The notes under the pieces: generated by a model
Seen by the model: the letters and a program-made list of their open reading frames with translations, nothing else
What the model was told of the DNA's origin: nothing
Database searches by the model: none
NCBI GenBank assembly: GCA_900758075.1
Contig: CAAEQF010000034.1
Location: 1-11,572, forward strand
Direction of reading: 5' to 3'
Origin: Coriobacteriia bacterium
Lineage (GTDB): Bacteria > Actinomycetota > Coriobacteriia > Coriobacteriales > QAMH01
Length of the DNA stretch: 11,572 nucleotides
Position numbers and translations under genes: made by a program
Part shown: in pieces, positions 1 through 6,903 of the stretch
How the letters are laid out: the number at the start of each line of letters is the position of its first letter
How positions within the stretch are numbered: the first letter of the stretch is position 1

Positions 1-43
1 CCTTCCTCCGCAACAACGACCCCCCCGAAACCGATTCCCACAG

Positions 44-99
44 CCAGCGAGAACCGACCCCCGAAACCCAGCCAGCGAGAACCGACCCCCGAAACCGGC
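44..99 (+). repeat. 28-bp tandem with two copies of the dispersed repeat
   Basis: Two identical 18-bp copies of the dispersed repeat (CCAGCGAGAACCGACCCC) begin at 44 and 72, exactly 28 bases apart, each followed by CGAAACC. Degenerate related sequence flanks them: a CCCCCGAAACC string near 22-32 and an altered form at about 100-117. The array lies just upstream of the promoter of the first TrkH gene. Bases 1-169 hold nothing else recognisable apart from that promoter. Confidence 0.85.
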
Positions 100-151
100 G
101 ATTCTCGAAACCGGCCCCCGAAGCCAGCCTGCAATCAGCGCCGGTTCCGCA

Positions 152-160
152 TGCTATAAT
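152..160 (+). promoter_or_regulatory. Extended -10 promoter of the TrkH fusion gene
   Basis: TGCTATAAT at 152-160 is a perfect extended -10 element (TGn followed by TATAAT). No convincing -35 box is visible, which an extended -10 can tolerate. Transcription would be expected to start about 7 bases downstream, near 167, while the ATG is at 170, so the mRNA would have almost no leader. There is no Shine-Dalgarno sequence before this ATG, in agreement with leaderless translation. Confidence 0.6.
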
Positions 161-169
161 CCCTGCATT

Positions 170-2401
170 ATGCTGCCGCGATTTCACCTGGCCGACATCT
201 CGACCGTGCTACATTTTCTCGGCGTGCTCGTCTTGATCACGGGCGCGCTGATGTTCGTTCCTCTGCTCGTCGCGCTCGTTGCCGGCGAGACAGCGCAGGT
301 GGTAGCATTCGTCTTCGGCATCGGCGTGAGCCTGTTCTCCGGCGCGCTGCTGCACCTCTTCCGCGCGCGCAAGCTCGATCGCCGCCGCAGCCTGCTCCTC
401 GTTGGCATGGGCTGGGTTGTCGCCGGCCTGATCGCATCCGTTCCCATGTACATTTCGGGTGACTTCGACAACTACGTCGCCGCGCTCTTCGATGCGGTCT
501 CCGCGCTCACCACGACCGGAGCCTCGCTCGCAACCGACGTCGACCACGTCGGCTACGCGCAGACCACCTGGCGTGCCGTGCTCACGCTCGTCGGTGGCCA
601 GGCGGTCATCCTCGTCGCAATGCACCTCGGGTTTTTCGGCGAGGGCGGCAACATCACAGTCGCCAACAAGACCGGTGTCCGCGATGAGCGAACCTACCGT
701 CTGAAAGATACCGTCGCGTTCATCGTCCTCGTCGGGGCATTTTTCCTCGCCATCGGTACCGTCGGCGTTTGCATCATCTGCCTCACTTTGGGCATGAGCC
801 TTCCCGATTCGGTCATGACGGGCTTCTGGCTCATCACCAACGCGCTCTCGACCAGCGGTTTCACTCCTCACAGCTCGAGTCTTGTCTATTATCACTCCGC
901 AACCCTGGATGCGTTTTTGCTCATCTTCATGCTCGCCGGGGCGCTCAACTTCGCCATCTTCGGCTACGCCCTGCGCGGCAAGCTCCGCCCGATGTTTCGC
1001 AACTCCGAGACGCGCATGTTCGCGATCTGGCTTCTCCTCCTCGTCGTCTTTGTCTCGTTTGCCCTCTCACGCGGCCAGATATTCTCGAGCGCGACCGGGC
1101 TGTTCGTCAACGGGACGTTCATGACAATCTCTGCGGCGACGACGAGCGGTATGTGCACGATCTATCCCCAGCAGTTCGGGATCACCATCAGCGAAAGCGT
1201 CATCATCATCCTCGAGGTCGCCATGCTCGTCGGCGCGTGCTCCCACTCCACCGGCGGCGGCATCAAGGTTTTGCGCATCATGCAGGTGCTGCGCTGGATC
1301 GTCTACTCGATCCGCGTCCGTCTCATGCCGCGCAACGCGCATGTGCGCGTCAATTACCAGCACTTCGGGCTGAAGCACCTGACCGCGCGCGACGCGACGT
1401 TCGCGATGACGATCTTCATCCTCTACATCGCGACGGCGGCGCTCGGCTCCATGCTCTTCATCGCGCACGGCGGCGATGCCATCAAGTCGGTTTACGAGGC
1501 GGCCTCGCTCGTCTCGAACACGGGCCTCACGGCGGGGATGCTGTCGTCGACCTCCCCGATCGACCTCACGCTCGTCGGCATCCTGCTCATGTGGACAGGC
1601 CGCCTCGAGTTCATCGCCCTCATCGCCGCGTTCGTCGGCCTCATCATCTCGCTCGAGCCATCCAACATCCTCCGGGGACTCGGCAACGACGGGCTGGGCA
1701 AAAAGAAGCTGCGCAACCGAGGGGGCAAGGCGTGGCGTCGCTGGAGGAACCAGAAGCGCCGTCGCAGCAAGGCCGGCAACGCGGGAAGGGCGACGCGCTG
1801 CGTTGGCGCCGCTGCCGCAATCGTCCTATCTGCCGCGCTCGTCGGCGCGCCGGCTTCGTACGCGATCGACGGGGGCGTGCAGATTCCCTCGCAAAGCGAT
1901 GCGAGCATCGGGGCGCCGTCATCTGATGCCCCCGAGCCCTCGGGCTCCGACACGTACCGCTTCGTCGCGATCTCCGACCTGCTCTCTGCGACCGAGCGCC
2001 TCAACGGGCGCAGCGTCAAGTTTTCGGGCGAGGCGATCGGCGAGCCGATTGTGGCCGACGACGGGCACAAGTGGGTCAACGTCATGGCGGCGGACAAGTC
2101 GATGATCGGCGTTTGCATGACGAACGAGCAGGCGGCGGTGATCGAACACTACGGCGCGTACCGCATGACGGGCGACACCGTCCTCGTCGAGGGCAGCTAT
2201 CAGATCGCCTGCCCCGATCACAACGACGAGATCGGCGTTCACGCCGACGCGGTCACCGTCTCCGCCGAGGGCGCTTCCTACGAACGCTCGTGGTCGATGA
2301 CGCTGTTCACGTGGGGCGTCGTTTTGGGCGGGGTCGGTTCTGTCTTGTTCGCGATTACGATGTTGCGGCGTGGCCGGCTGCGCAGGCGGTCACGCGCCTG
2401 A
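170..2401 (+). CDS. trkH: TrkH-family potassium uptake protein fused to a C-terminal extracytoplasmic domain
   Basis: Residues 1 to about 508 form a TrkH/KtrB-type potassium-translocating subunit. Four pore-loop repeats with their filter glycines are visible (ALTTTG, ALSTSG, ATTSG, LVSNTG), as are the family motifs STGGGIK and TGRLEF. The first pore region is unusual in reading GGQA where relatives have GG(I/M)G. A very basic linker follows at about 513-543, then a hydrophobic segment at about 545-566 ending ASYA, an extracytoplasmic domain (conserved core 620-697), a final transmembrane helix at about 709-732 and an Arg-rich tail. Typical TrkH proteins are about 480-510 residues, so the last 235 are an addition. 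The added part is paralogous to the separate protein at 4115-4879. No ATG, GTG or TTG lies in frame in the linker, so a true fusion is likely. The function of the added domain is unknown; an OB-like beta fold is a guess. A TrkA-type regulatory subunit would be expected elsewhere. Confidence 0.9.
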   Translation: MLPRFHLADISTVLHFLGVLVLITGALMFVPLLVALVAGETAQVVAFVFGIGVSLFSGALLHLFRARKLDRRRSLLLVGMGWVVAGLIASVPMYISGDFDNYVAALFDAVSALTTTGASLATDVDHVGYAQTTWRAVLTLVGGQAVILVAMHLGFFGEGGNITVANKTGVRDERTYRLKDTVAFIVLVGAFFLAIGTVGVCIICLTLGMSLPDSVMTGFWLITNALSTSGFTPHSSSLVYYHSATLDAFLLIFMLAGALNFAIFGYALRGKLRPMFRNSETRMFAIWLLLLVVFVSFALSRGQIFSSATGLFVNGTFMTISAATTSGMCTIYPQQFGITISESVIIILEVAMLVGACSHSTGGGIKVLRIMQVLRWIVYSIRVRLMPRNAHVRVNYQHFGLKHLTARDATFAMTIFILYIATAALGSMLFIAHGGDAIKSVYEAASLVSNTGLTAGMLSSTSPIDLTLVGILLMWTGRLEFIALIAAFVGLIISLEPSNILRGLGNDGLGKKKLRNRGGKAWRRWRNQKRRRSKAGNAGRATRCVGAAAAIVLSAALVGAPASYAIDGGVQIPSQSDASIGAPSSDAPEPSGSDTYRFVAISDLLSATERLNGRSVKFSGEAIGEPIVADDGHKWVNVMAADKSMIGVCMTNEQAAVIEHYGAYRMTGDTVLVEGSYQIACPDHNDEIGVHADAVTVSAEGASYERSWSMTLFTWGVVLGGVGSVLFAITMLRRGRLRRRSRA

Positions 2402-2408
2402 TTGGCGC

Positions 2409-2433
2409 TACAATAGCTGTCATGCGAAAGGAG
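2409..2433 (+). promoter_or_regulatory. Possible internal promoter and ribosome binding site of the small membrane gene
   Basis: TACAAT at 2409-2414 resembles a -10 box, but no good -35 box is seen. The strong Shine-Dalgarno AAAGGAG at 2427-2433 lies 4 bases before a TTG at 2438. The ribosome binding site decides the start; the promoter is only a possibility, since readthrough from the upstream gene would also serve. Confidence 0.4.
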
Positions 2434-2437
2434 AGCT

Positions 2438-2575
2438 TTGAGGCAGAAGACCACACAGCAGGCTGCGGGGAAGCGCAGGCCCATTGTCGGGCTGCTGTCC
2501 GTGCTGGGCGCAGTCGTCGCGTTTCTGCTCTTTCTCGCGCTCGTGACGGCGGGCATCCACTTCGCGATGCTATAG
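2438..2575 (+). CDS. Small single-span membrane protein (45 aa), TTG start
   Basis: This short gene sits between the two TrkH genes. It starts at TTG behind the clear ribosome binding site AAAGGAG and ends with TAG at 2573-2575. The product has a hydrophilic basic N-terminus (about 14 residues, ending GKRRP) and one long hydrophobic stretch from about residue 16 to the end. This predicts a single-span protein with its N-terminus in the cytoplasm by the positive-inside rule. It begins 36 bases after the fused TrkH and ends 10 bases before the next TrkH start. I recognise no family. By analogy with small accessory subunits such as KdpF of the Kdp system, it might stabilise or regulate one of the TrkH channels, but that is inference from position only. 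The overlapping ATG at 2422 opens another frame and is a poorer candidate. Confidence 0.65.
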   Translation: MRQKTTQQAAGKRRPIVGLLSVLGAVVAFLLFLALVTAGIHFAML

Positions 2576-2585
2576 GCGAGCGCAC

Positions 2586-4118
2586 GTGATTTACCGCCTG
2601 CACATACACGACTGGAGGGTGATCGCCCACTACCTGGGCATTCTGATCATGCTCGTCGCGATGGCCATGGTGTTTTGCTTCGTGGTCGCGCTCGCACTGG
2701 GCGAGTACAAGACCGCAGTCGATTTTTTGCTGTCGATTGGCATCTCCGCCACGGTCGGAGCAGCGCTGATACTGTTTCGCTACGAGCACGGCTCGCTCGA
2801 CTGGCGCCAGTCGCTGATCATCACCGGTCTGTGCTGGGTGATTCTCTCGCTGTTCGGTGCGCTGCCGCTTTCGATGTCGGGGCAGTACGCGAACTACCTC
2901 GACGCGATGTTCGATACGGTTTCGGCGTTCACGACCACGGGCATGTCGCTCGCGCTCGATACCGACCACATGGCCCTGAGCCTTGCGCTGTGGCGCGCAA
3001 TCATGCACCTCATCGGCGGCATCGGCGTCGTCGTCATCGCGCTGGCGCTCGGCATCTTCGGCACGGGGTCGGCAGCCGCCTCGCTGTATCGCGCCGAAGC
3101 GCGCTCGGGGCAGGTCATGCCCGAGATCAGGCAGACGTCGCGCTTCATCCTGCGGCTTGCGGCCGTCATCGTCGTCGTGGGAACGATCGCCTGCATGATT
3201 CCGCTGTTTCTCAACGGCTTCAGCGTGAGGAGCGCGCTCGTGAACGGTTTCATCGTGACGGCGTCGGCGTTTTCGACGGGCGGCATGAGCACACACTCGA
3301 TGGGGCTGATGTACTACCATTCCTGGCCGCTCGAGGTCATCGTGCTCGTGCTCGCGATGCTGGGCTGCATCAATTTCGTGCTCTATGGCGATTTGTGGCG
3401 GGGGAGAACGAAGAACTTCTTCAAGGACATCGAGGTGCGCACACTCGTCGTGTGGGTGACAGCACTCGTCGTGCTGATTGCCCTCGCGATCAAGGGGTCG
3501 TATTTCGAGGATCTTGGGGCGATGCTCAGACGCACGCTGTTCGAGACGCTCTCCGGTGCGTTCAACCTCGGCTTTTCGACGATGTACACGGGGCAAATCC
3601 TGTACGGGATGGGGTCGGGCGCCTTGTTCGTGATCATCTTGTCGATGATTATTTGTGGGTCGTCTTCGTCGGCGTCCGGTGGCATCAAGGCGTTTCGCGT
3701 CGGGATTGTCGCGCGGTCGATTGCGCAGACGATTCGCGAGGTGCTTGCCCCCGACCGGGCACGTCCGCGCACGTTCTACTACCAGCAGGGCAAGAAGCTC
3801 GTGACCCCGGAGCTCGTGTCTTCGTCGATGATCATCTTGCTGCTCTATGTGGTCACGTACGTGGTGGGCGCCATTGTGGGCGTTGCGTGCGGCTACAATG
3901 CGCTGCCCGCGATTTTCGATTCTGTGAGCGCGGCGTCGAACACGGGCCTTTCTCTGGGAGTGGCGTCGGCTGGCATGCCGCGCGTGCTCGAGGTCACGTT
4001 CATGCTCGAGATGTGGCTCGGTCGTCTCGAGTTCGTCGCCATTTTCGCGATGATTGTTGAGCTGTTCGCGTTTGTGGTCCCCAGCAAGCGCATGCGCTGG
4101 AGGACGAAGAAGAAATGA
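2586..4118 (+). CDS. trkH: TrkH-family potassium uptake protein (second copy)
   Basis: A 510-residue TrkH/KtrB-type potassium-translocating membrane subunit of normal length. The four pore repeats read AFTTTG, AFSTGG, AFNLGF and AASNTG, the third being the most divergent. GGIGVVV, SASGGIK and LGRLEF match family motifs. It starts at GTG 2586. An in-frame GTG at 2619 lies directly against a GGAGG and would remove the conserved N-terminal helix start, so 2586 is preferred although its ribosome binding site is weak. The start lies 10 bases after the small membrane gene. The end overlaps the next gene by ATGA. It is a paralogue of the first half of the 170-2401 product, with a similar N-terminus and layout, and ends in a short basic tail where the first copy continues into the extra domain. 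Potassium (or sodium-coupled potassium) uptake is the expected role; a TrkA partner is not in the window. Confidence 0.92.
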   Translation: MIYRLHIHDWRVIAHYLGILIMLVAMAMVFCFVVALALGEYKTAVDFLLSIGISATVGAALILFRYEHGSLDWRQSLIITGLCWVILSLFGALPLSMSGQYANYLDAMFDTVSAFTTTGMSLALDTDHMALSLALWRAIMHLIGGIGVVVIALALGIFGTGSAAASLYRAEARSGQVMPEIRQTSRFILRLAAVIVVVGTIACMIPLFLNGFSVRSALVNGFIVTASAFSTGGMSTHSMGLMYYHSWPLEVIVLVLAMLGCINFVLYGDLWRGRTKNFFKDIEVRTLVVWVTALVVLIALAIKGSYFEDLGAMLRRTLFETLSGAFNLGFSTMYTGQILYGMGSGALFVIILSMIICGSSSSASGGIKAFRVGIVARSIAQTIREVLAPDRARPRTFYYQQGKKLVTPELVSSSMIILLLYVVTYVVGAIVGVACGYNALPAIFDSVSAASNTGLSLGVASAGMPRVLEVTFMLEMWLGRLEFVAIFAMIVELFAFVVPSKRMRWRTKKK

Positions 4119-4879
4119 TCCCCTCGATAGCTCATGAGGACGTCGTGCCCGCTGCTCGCGCCGACGCCACGGGGTCGGTTCTCCCTGGTCATTCGGGACG
4201 CCAACAGCCGTGGCGCTGCCGTGCGGGCCATGCGGGGTCGGTTCTCCCTGGTCATAGCGCAACGGCAATGTTGCTCGTCATTTTGTGCGCGCTTGGGCTC
4301 GCGTCGTGCCTGCTTCCCGCCTCGGCGCATGCAATTACCATCGATACGAGCGACGACGACATCGGAACTCTCGCTGATAGGTTCAGCACGCTCGATGACC
4401 TCTCGAACTCGAAGAACTCGGACGACGAGGTCGTCGTCAACACGCGCATCGCCGTGCTGGCATCTGTCAACCGAGCGCTCGACAAGACCGAGGTTCGTTT
4501 CACGGGGGAAGCGGTCGGCGAGGTCATCGACGCAGGCACCGGCTACAAGTGGGTAAACGTCTGCGATAACGGGGGCAATTCGATCGGCGTGTACATGACC
4601 GACGAGCAGGCAGAACATGTCGTGAACTGCGGGGACTACAAGACGGCCGGCACGGTCCTCGACATCACCGGCGCGTACTACATCTCGTGCGACACGCATC
4701 AGGGCGCCCTCGATGTCCATGCGTCGCAGGTCAGCCTTGTGGATGCGGGCGGCGCGACGACTCATGAAGTCGATTTGGGGCGGCTTGTCGCCGGCGTCGT
4801 GCTCTGTGCTGTCGCCCTCGCTCTGGTTGCCGTTTTCGTCGTGCTTAGGGCACGTTCCGGAAGGAGAGGGAAGAGTTGA
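4115..4879 (+). CDS. Membrane-anchored extracytoplasmic protein paralogous to the TrkH C-terminal extension
   Basis: The 254-residue reading frame overlaps the TrkH stop by ATGA and has GGAGG 11 bases upstream, suggesting translational coupling. The first 51 residues contain two copies of the dispersed repeat read in frame as GSVLPGHS. A second ATG at 4268 begins a typical signal/anchor sequence (MLLVILCALG...ASAHA) but lacks a ribosome binding site. The true start could be either, and the repeat-coded stretch may not be part of the mature protein. The conserved core (131-208) aligns without gaps to residues 620-697 of the fused TrkH protein, with 33 of 78 residues identical by hand count (KWVNV, IGV, MT.EQA and a C.....H pattern). 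A C-terminal transmembrane helix and basic tail follow. The domain should face outside. It probably partners the adjacent TrkH; its biochemical role is unknown. Confidence 0.8.
   Translation: MIPSIAHEDVVPAARADATGSVLPGHSGRQQPWRCRAGHAGSVLPGHSATAMLLVILCALGLASCLLPASAHAITIDTSDDDIGTLADRFSTLDDLSNSKNSDDEVVVNTRIAVLASVNRALDKTEVRFTGEAVGEVIDAGTGYKWVNVCDNGGNSIGVYMTDEQAEHVVNCGDYKTAGTVLDITGAYYISCDTHQGALDVHASQVSLVDAGGATTHEVDLGRLVAGVVLCAVALALVAVFVVLRARSGRRGKS
4171..4188 (-). repeat. Dispersed repeat copy, inside reading frame
   Basis: The reverse complement of this site reads CCAGGGAGAACCGACCCC, preceded by AATGA. It lies within the N-terminal part of the 4115-4879 reading frame and is translated as GSVLPG. 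It is the first of two same-frame copies. Confidence 0.9.
4234..4251 (-). repeat. Dispersed repeat copy, inside reading frame
   Basis: This is identical to the copy at 4171 and lies 63 bases (21 codons) after it, so both are read in the same frame as GSVLPGHS. It ends 16 bases before the alternative ATG at 4268. Confidence 0.9.
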
Positions 4880-5865
4880 TACCGTTCGAGCATCTGGGGG
4901 CAACCGGGCAGGTGAAGGCGGCGTTTCGTCGTGTGGGCAGAAAACTCGAGAAACGGGGGCGGCGATGCGCCCTCGGGCGTGTCGTCTCTCTCGACCGCGG
5001 GTTTCCCCTGGTGCGCACAGAATATGACGAGGAGCGTGCCGAGCTTTCGGCATCCATCAAGAAGAGCGACGATTCGATTGTCGCGGTGGGCGACTGGGTT
5101 GCGGTGGAGCGCCCCGACAGCCACGAGAAGGCAATAATCCACGCGGCGCTCCCCCGCACGACGGAACTTGCCCGCGTAAAGCGGGTGGGAAGAGAAAAGC
5201 AGCTGAGGCGCCAAGTGCTCGCCGCGAATGTGGACACGGTCTTTATCTGTCAGTCGCTCACCGGCATCGGCCTCGACCGGAGGCTGTTGATTCGGCAGAT
5301 GGCGGCAGTCATGGGGTGTGGGGCGAAGGCGGTGTTCGTTCTGACGAAGAGCGATCTTGTCTCGAGGGAGGTTGTAGACGGGGCGATAGACGAAATAGCC
5401 GCCGTGGCCCCGGATATTCCGTTGCTGGTGATATCGAAGCACGCCCCAGAGTCGGTGGGCCGGGTGCGCGATCTCATTGCACCGGGGACGACGGGCCTGC
5501 TGTTGGGCGAGAGCGGTGTCGGCAAATCTTCGCTGGTGAACGCGCTGGTGGGAAGCGAGGCGGCCGATGTCGGATGCGTCCGCGAATCCGATGACCGAGG
5601 GCGCCACACGACGGTCGCGCGACGGATGCTCGAGGTTCCGGGAGCGGGGCTGATTATCGACGCGCCGGGGTTGAGAACCCTGCAGATACTGGACATGGAC
5701 GCGAGTCTGAAGCGGGCATTTCCGGATATCGCGAATGCGGCGGGTGCCTGCAAGTTCAGGGATTGCTCGCACAACGACGAGCCGGGCTGCGCTGTGCGCG
5801 AGGAAGTCCCCGCGGCAAGGCTCGCTGCCTGGCACTACCTGAAAGAGTCCGACTGGCGTTCATGA
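4876..5865 (+). CDS. rsgA: Ribosome small-subunit-dependent GTPase RsgA (YjeQ)
   Basis: RsgA is a circularly permuted GTPase that binds the 30S subunit late in its assembly. All landmarks are present in the permuted order: an N-terminal OB-fold region (about 30-95), the G4 motif TKSD (usually NKxD), the Walker A/G1 motif GESGVGKSS at 211-219, the switch region RGRHTT, the G3 motif DAPG, and a C-terminal zinc site with C292, C297, H299 and C305. The 329-residue length is normal. The TTG start overlaps the preceding stop (TTGA) and has AAGGAG 9 bases upstream, so translation is probably coupled to the potassium-cluster genes. No alternative start fits better. Its placement at the end of a potassium-channel operon is the odd point. 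Identification is secure. Confidence 0.95.
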   Translation: MIPFEHLGATGQVKAAFRRVGRKLEKRGRRCALGRVVSLDRGFPLVRTEYDEERAELSASIKKSDDSIVAVGDWVAVERPDSHEKAIIHAALPRTTELARVKRVGREKQLRRQVLAANVDTVFICQSLTGIGLDRRLLIRQMAAVMGCGAKAVFVLTKSDLVSREVVDGAIDEIAAVAPDIPLLVISKHAPESVGRVRDLIAPGTTGLLLGESGVGKSSLVNALVGSEAADVGCVRESDDRGRHTTVARRMLEVPGAGLIIDAPGLRTLQILDMDASLKRAFPDIANAAGACKFRDCSHNDEPGCAVREEVPAARLAAWHYLKESDWRS

Positions 5866-5902
5866 CGGCGGCTGCCGGCGACGGCGTGACGCGTCTCGCT
5901 GT

Positions 5903-5915
5903 GGGGTCCTCGCTG
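5903..5915 (-). repeat. Eroded fragment of the dispersed repeat
   Basis: GGGGTCCTCGCTG matches the repeat's reverse-strand form GGGGTC-GGTT-CTCGCTG with four bases (GGTT) missing. It lies immediately before the intact copy at 5917, so it may be a decayed or slipped duplicate. Confidence 0.5.
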
Positions 5916-5916
5916 T

Positions 5917-5983
5917 GGGGTCGGTTCTCAGCGGCCCTAATATCAGACGTCTTCTACTATCGGGACCACTGAGAACCGACCCC
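5917..5983. repeat. 67-bp inverted-pair element (hairpin 1)
   Basis: Two repeat copies face each other (5917-5934 reverse, 5966-5983 forward). The 18-bp ends pair at 17 of 18 positions. The inner arms (5935-5947 with 5953-5965) pair partly, leaving a 5-base loop. It lies 51 bases after the rsgA stop and could end or protect that transcript, although no U-tract follows. The intergenic stretch 5866-6100 contains only this element, the fragment before it and the promoter of the next gene. Confidence 0.85.
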
Positions 5984-6042
5984 ATACGCTTGCTGACCCC
6001 CGCGCACCCTAGCCTCCAATCCCTCGCTCTTCTCGCAACTCG

Positions 6043-6051
6043 TGGTATTCT
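6043..6051 (+). promoter_or_regulatory. Putative extended -10 promoter of the MobA-like gene
   Basis: TGGTATTCT at 6043-6051 fits an extended -10 (TGn then TATTCT). No clear -35 box is visible. Start of transcription would fall near 6058, giving a leader of about 43 bases that contains the AGGAG at 6086-6090. Confidence 0.4.
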
Positions 6052-6100
6052 GAATCTTGTACCTCGCATGCGAATAAATTGTTGCAGGAGTTCGAATCTC

Positions 6101-6787
6101 ATGAGCAAGAGCGGAAATCTGACGATAGTTGTACAGGCGGGCGGCGAGTCGCGCCGTATGGGCCGCAGCAAGGCAACCATTCCCTTTCTCGGGGAACCGC
6201 TGATCTGGCGCAGCATCAATCGCCTCCTCCCGCTCGCCGACGAGTTCATCATCACCACGAACGAGCCGCAGAACCTCGATTTTCTCAGCGATTTGGTCGA
6301 CCTTGGAAAGATTCGCCTGGTCACCGACGCATACGAGAAGCGAGGCGCGCTCCGCGGCGTCTACACCGCGATCAACGCCGCATCCAATGAGTACGTTGCC
6401 CTCGTCGCCTGCGATATGATTTTTCCCTCGCGCAACCTCATCGCCGCAGAGCTCGATGCGCTCATGGAGACGGGCGCTGACATCGCCGTTCCGCGCACGC
6501 AATTTGGGTACGAGCCCTTCCACGGGGTGTACCGCCGCACGACGTGCCTGCCGGTCGTCTACGAAGCCGCCGAAGCGGGTGAGATCAAGGCGACGGGTTG
6601 GTTCGACAAGATGCAGACTATCGACTTCACGAGCGAGAAGGTCGCCAAAGCGGAACCCCGCGGCGGTTGCTTCATCAACGTGAACACGCCCGAGGAACTC
6701 GCCTCTGCAGAGCGCAAGATTATCGAGGGCGGCTATCACGAGCGCGAGATGTTCGGTGGGACGCCGGCACCCTCCTCACGCGGTTAA
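6101..6787 (+). CDS. MobA-like nucleotidyltransferase (molybdenum cofactor guanylyltransferase family)
   Basis: This 228-residue protein has the hallmarks of the MobA-like NTP transferase fold. The nucleotide-binding signature QAGGESRRMGRSK lies at residues 12-24 (loop AGG, R19, M20, G21, K24). ACDM at 103-106 marks the metal-binding aspartate. NVNTPEEL near the C-terminus matches the N.NTPEDL motif of MobA. MobA attaches GMP to molybdopterin to make the bis-MGD cofactor of molybdoenzymes such as DMSO reductase-type oxidoreductases. The chosen ATG has AGGAG 10 bases upstream. The same frame stays open back to 5915, through the 67-bp hairpin, but that extension is repeat sequence and is rejected. 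No other molybdenum cofactor gene is nearby, so a related nucleotidyltransferase with another substrate is possible. Confidence 0.82.
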   Translation: MSKSGNLTIVVQAGGESRRMGRSKATIPFLGEPLIWRSINRLLPLADEFIITTNEPQNLDFLSDLVDLGKIRLVTDAYEKRGALRGVYTAINAASNEYVALVACDMIFPSRNLIAAELDALMETGADIAVPRTQFGYEPFHGVYRRTTCLPVVYEAAEAGEIKATGWFDKMQTIDFTSEKVAKAEPRGGCFINVNTPEELASAERKIIEGGYHEREMFGGTPAPSSRG

Positions 6788-6845
6788 GCCCGTTCATCTG
6801 CGCAGACGTTCACAACAACAGCTCGATTACGCATTCGGCTTCTCC

Positions 6846-6864
6846 TAAAATGCGCGGGTATTCT
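6846..6864 (+). promoter_or_regulatory. Weak promoter candidates before the metal exporter
   Basis: TAAAAT at 6846-6851 (with a poor TCGATT 17 bases upstream) and TATTCT at 6859-6864 are both possible -10 boxes. The second resembles the GGTATTCT upstream of the MobA-like gene. Neither is convincing alone. The gap 6788-6903 holds no other feature apart from a 10-bp palindrome TCTGCGCAGA at 6797-6806. Confidence 0.25.
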
Positions 6865-6903
6865 TGCCTGCGAATTCATTAACTAACTTTCTGGGGGAGC
6901 CCC

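Noticed and set aside
769..1926. 385-codon + strand frame inside the first TrkH gene
   Set aside because: It overlaps conserved TrkH motifs in another frame and has low-complexity Arg/His composition.
2355..4268. Long open frame on the - strand (637 codons) opposite the second TrkH
   Set aside because: It is the antisense shadow of a GC-rich gene. The translation is Arg/His/Asp-rich with no domain, and the + strand gene is unmistakable.
5917..5983. Classical rho-independent terminator for rsgA
   Set aside because: The stem is long and repeat-derived, with no T-run after it. It is listed as a repeat element with only a possible effect on transcript ends.
5915..6100. N-terminal extension of the MobA-like protein through the hairpin
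   Set aside because: The extension is translated repeat sequence. The MobA fold starts right after the ATG at 6101, which has a ribosome binding site.
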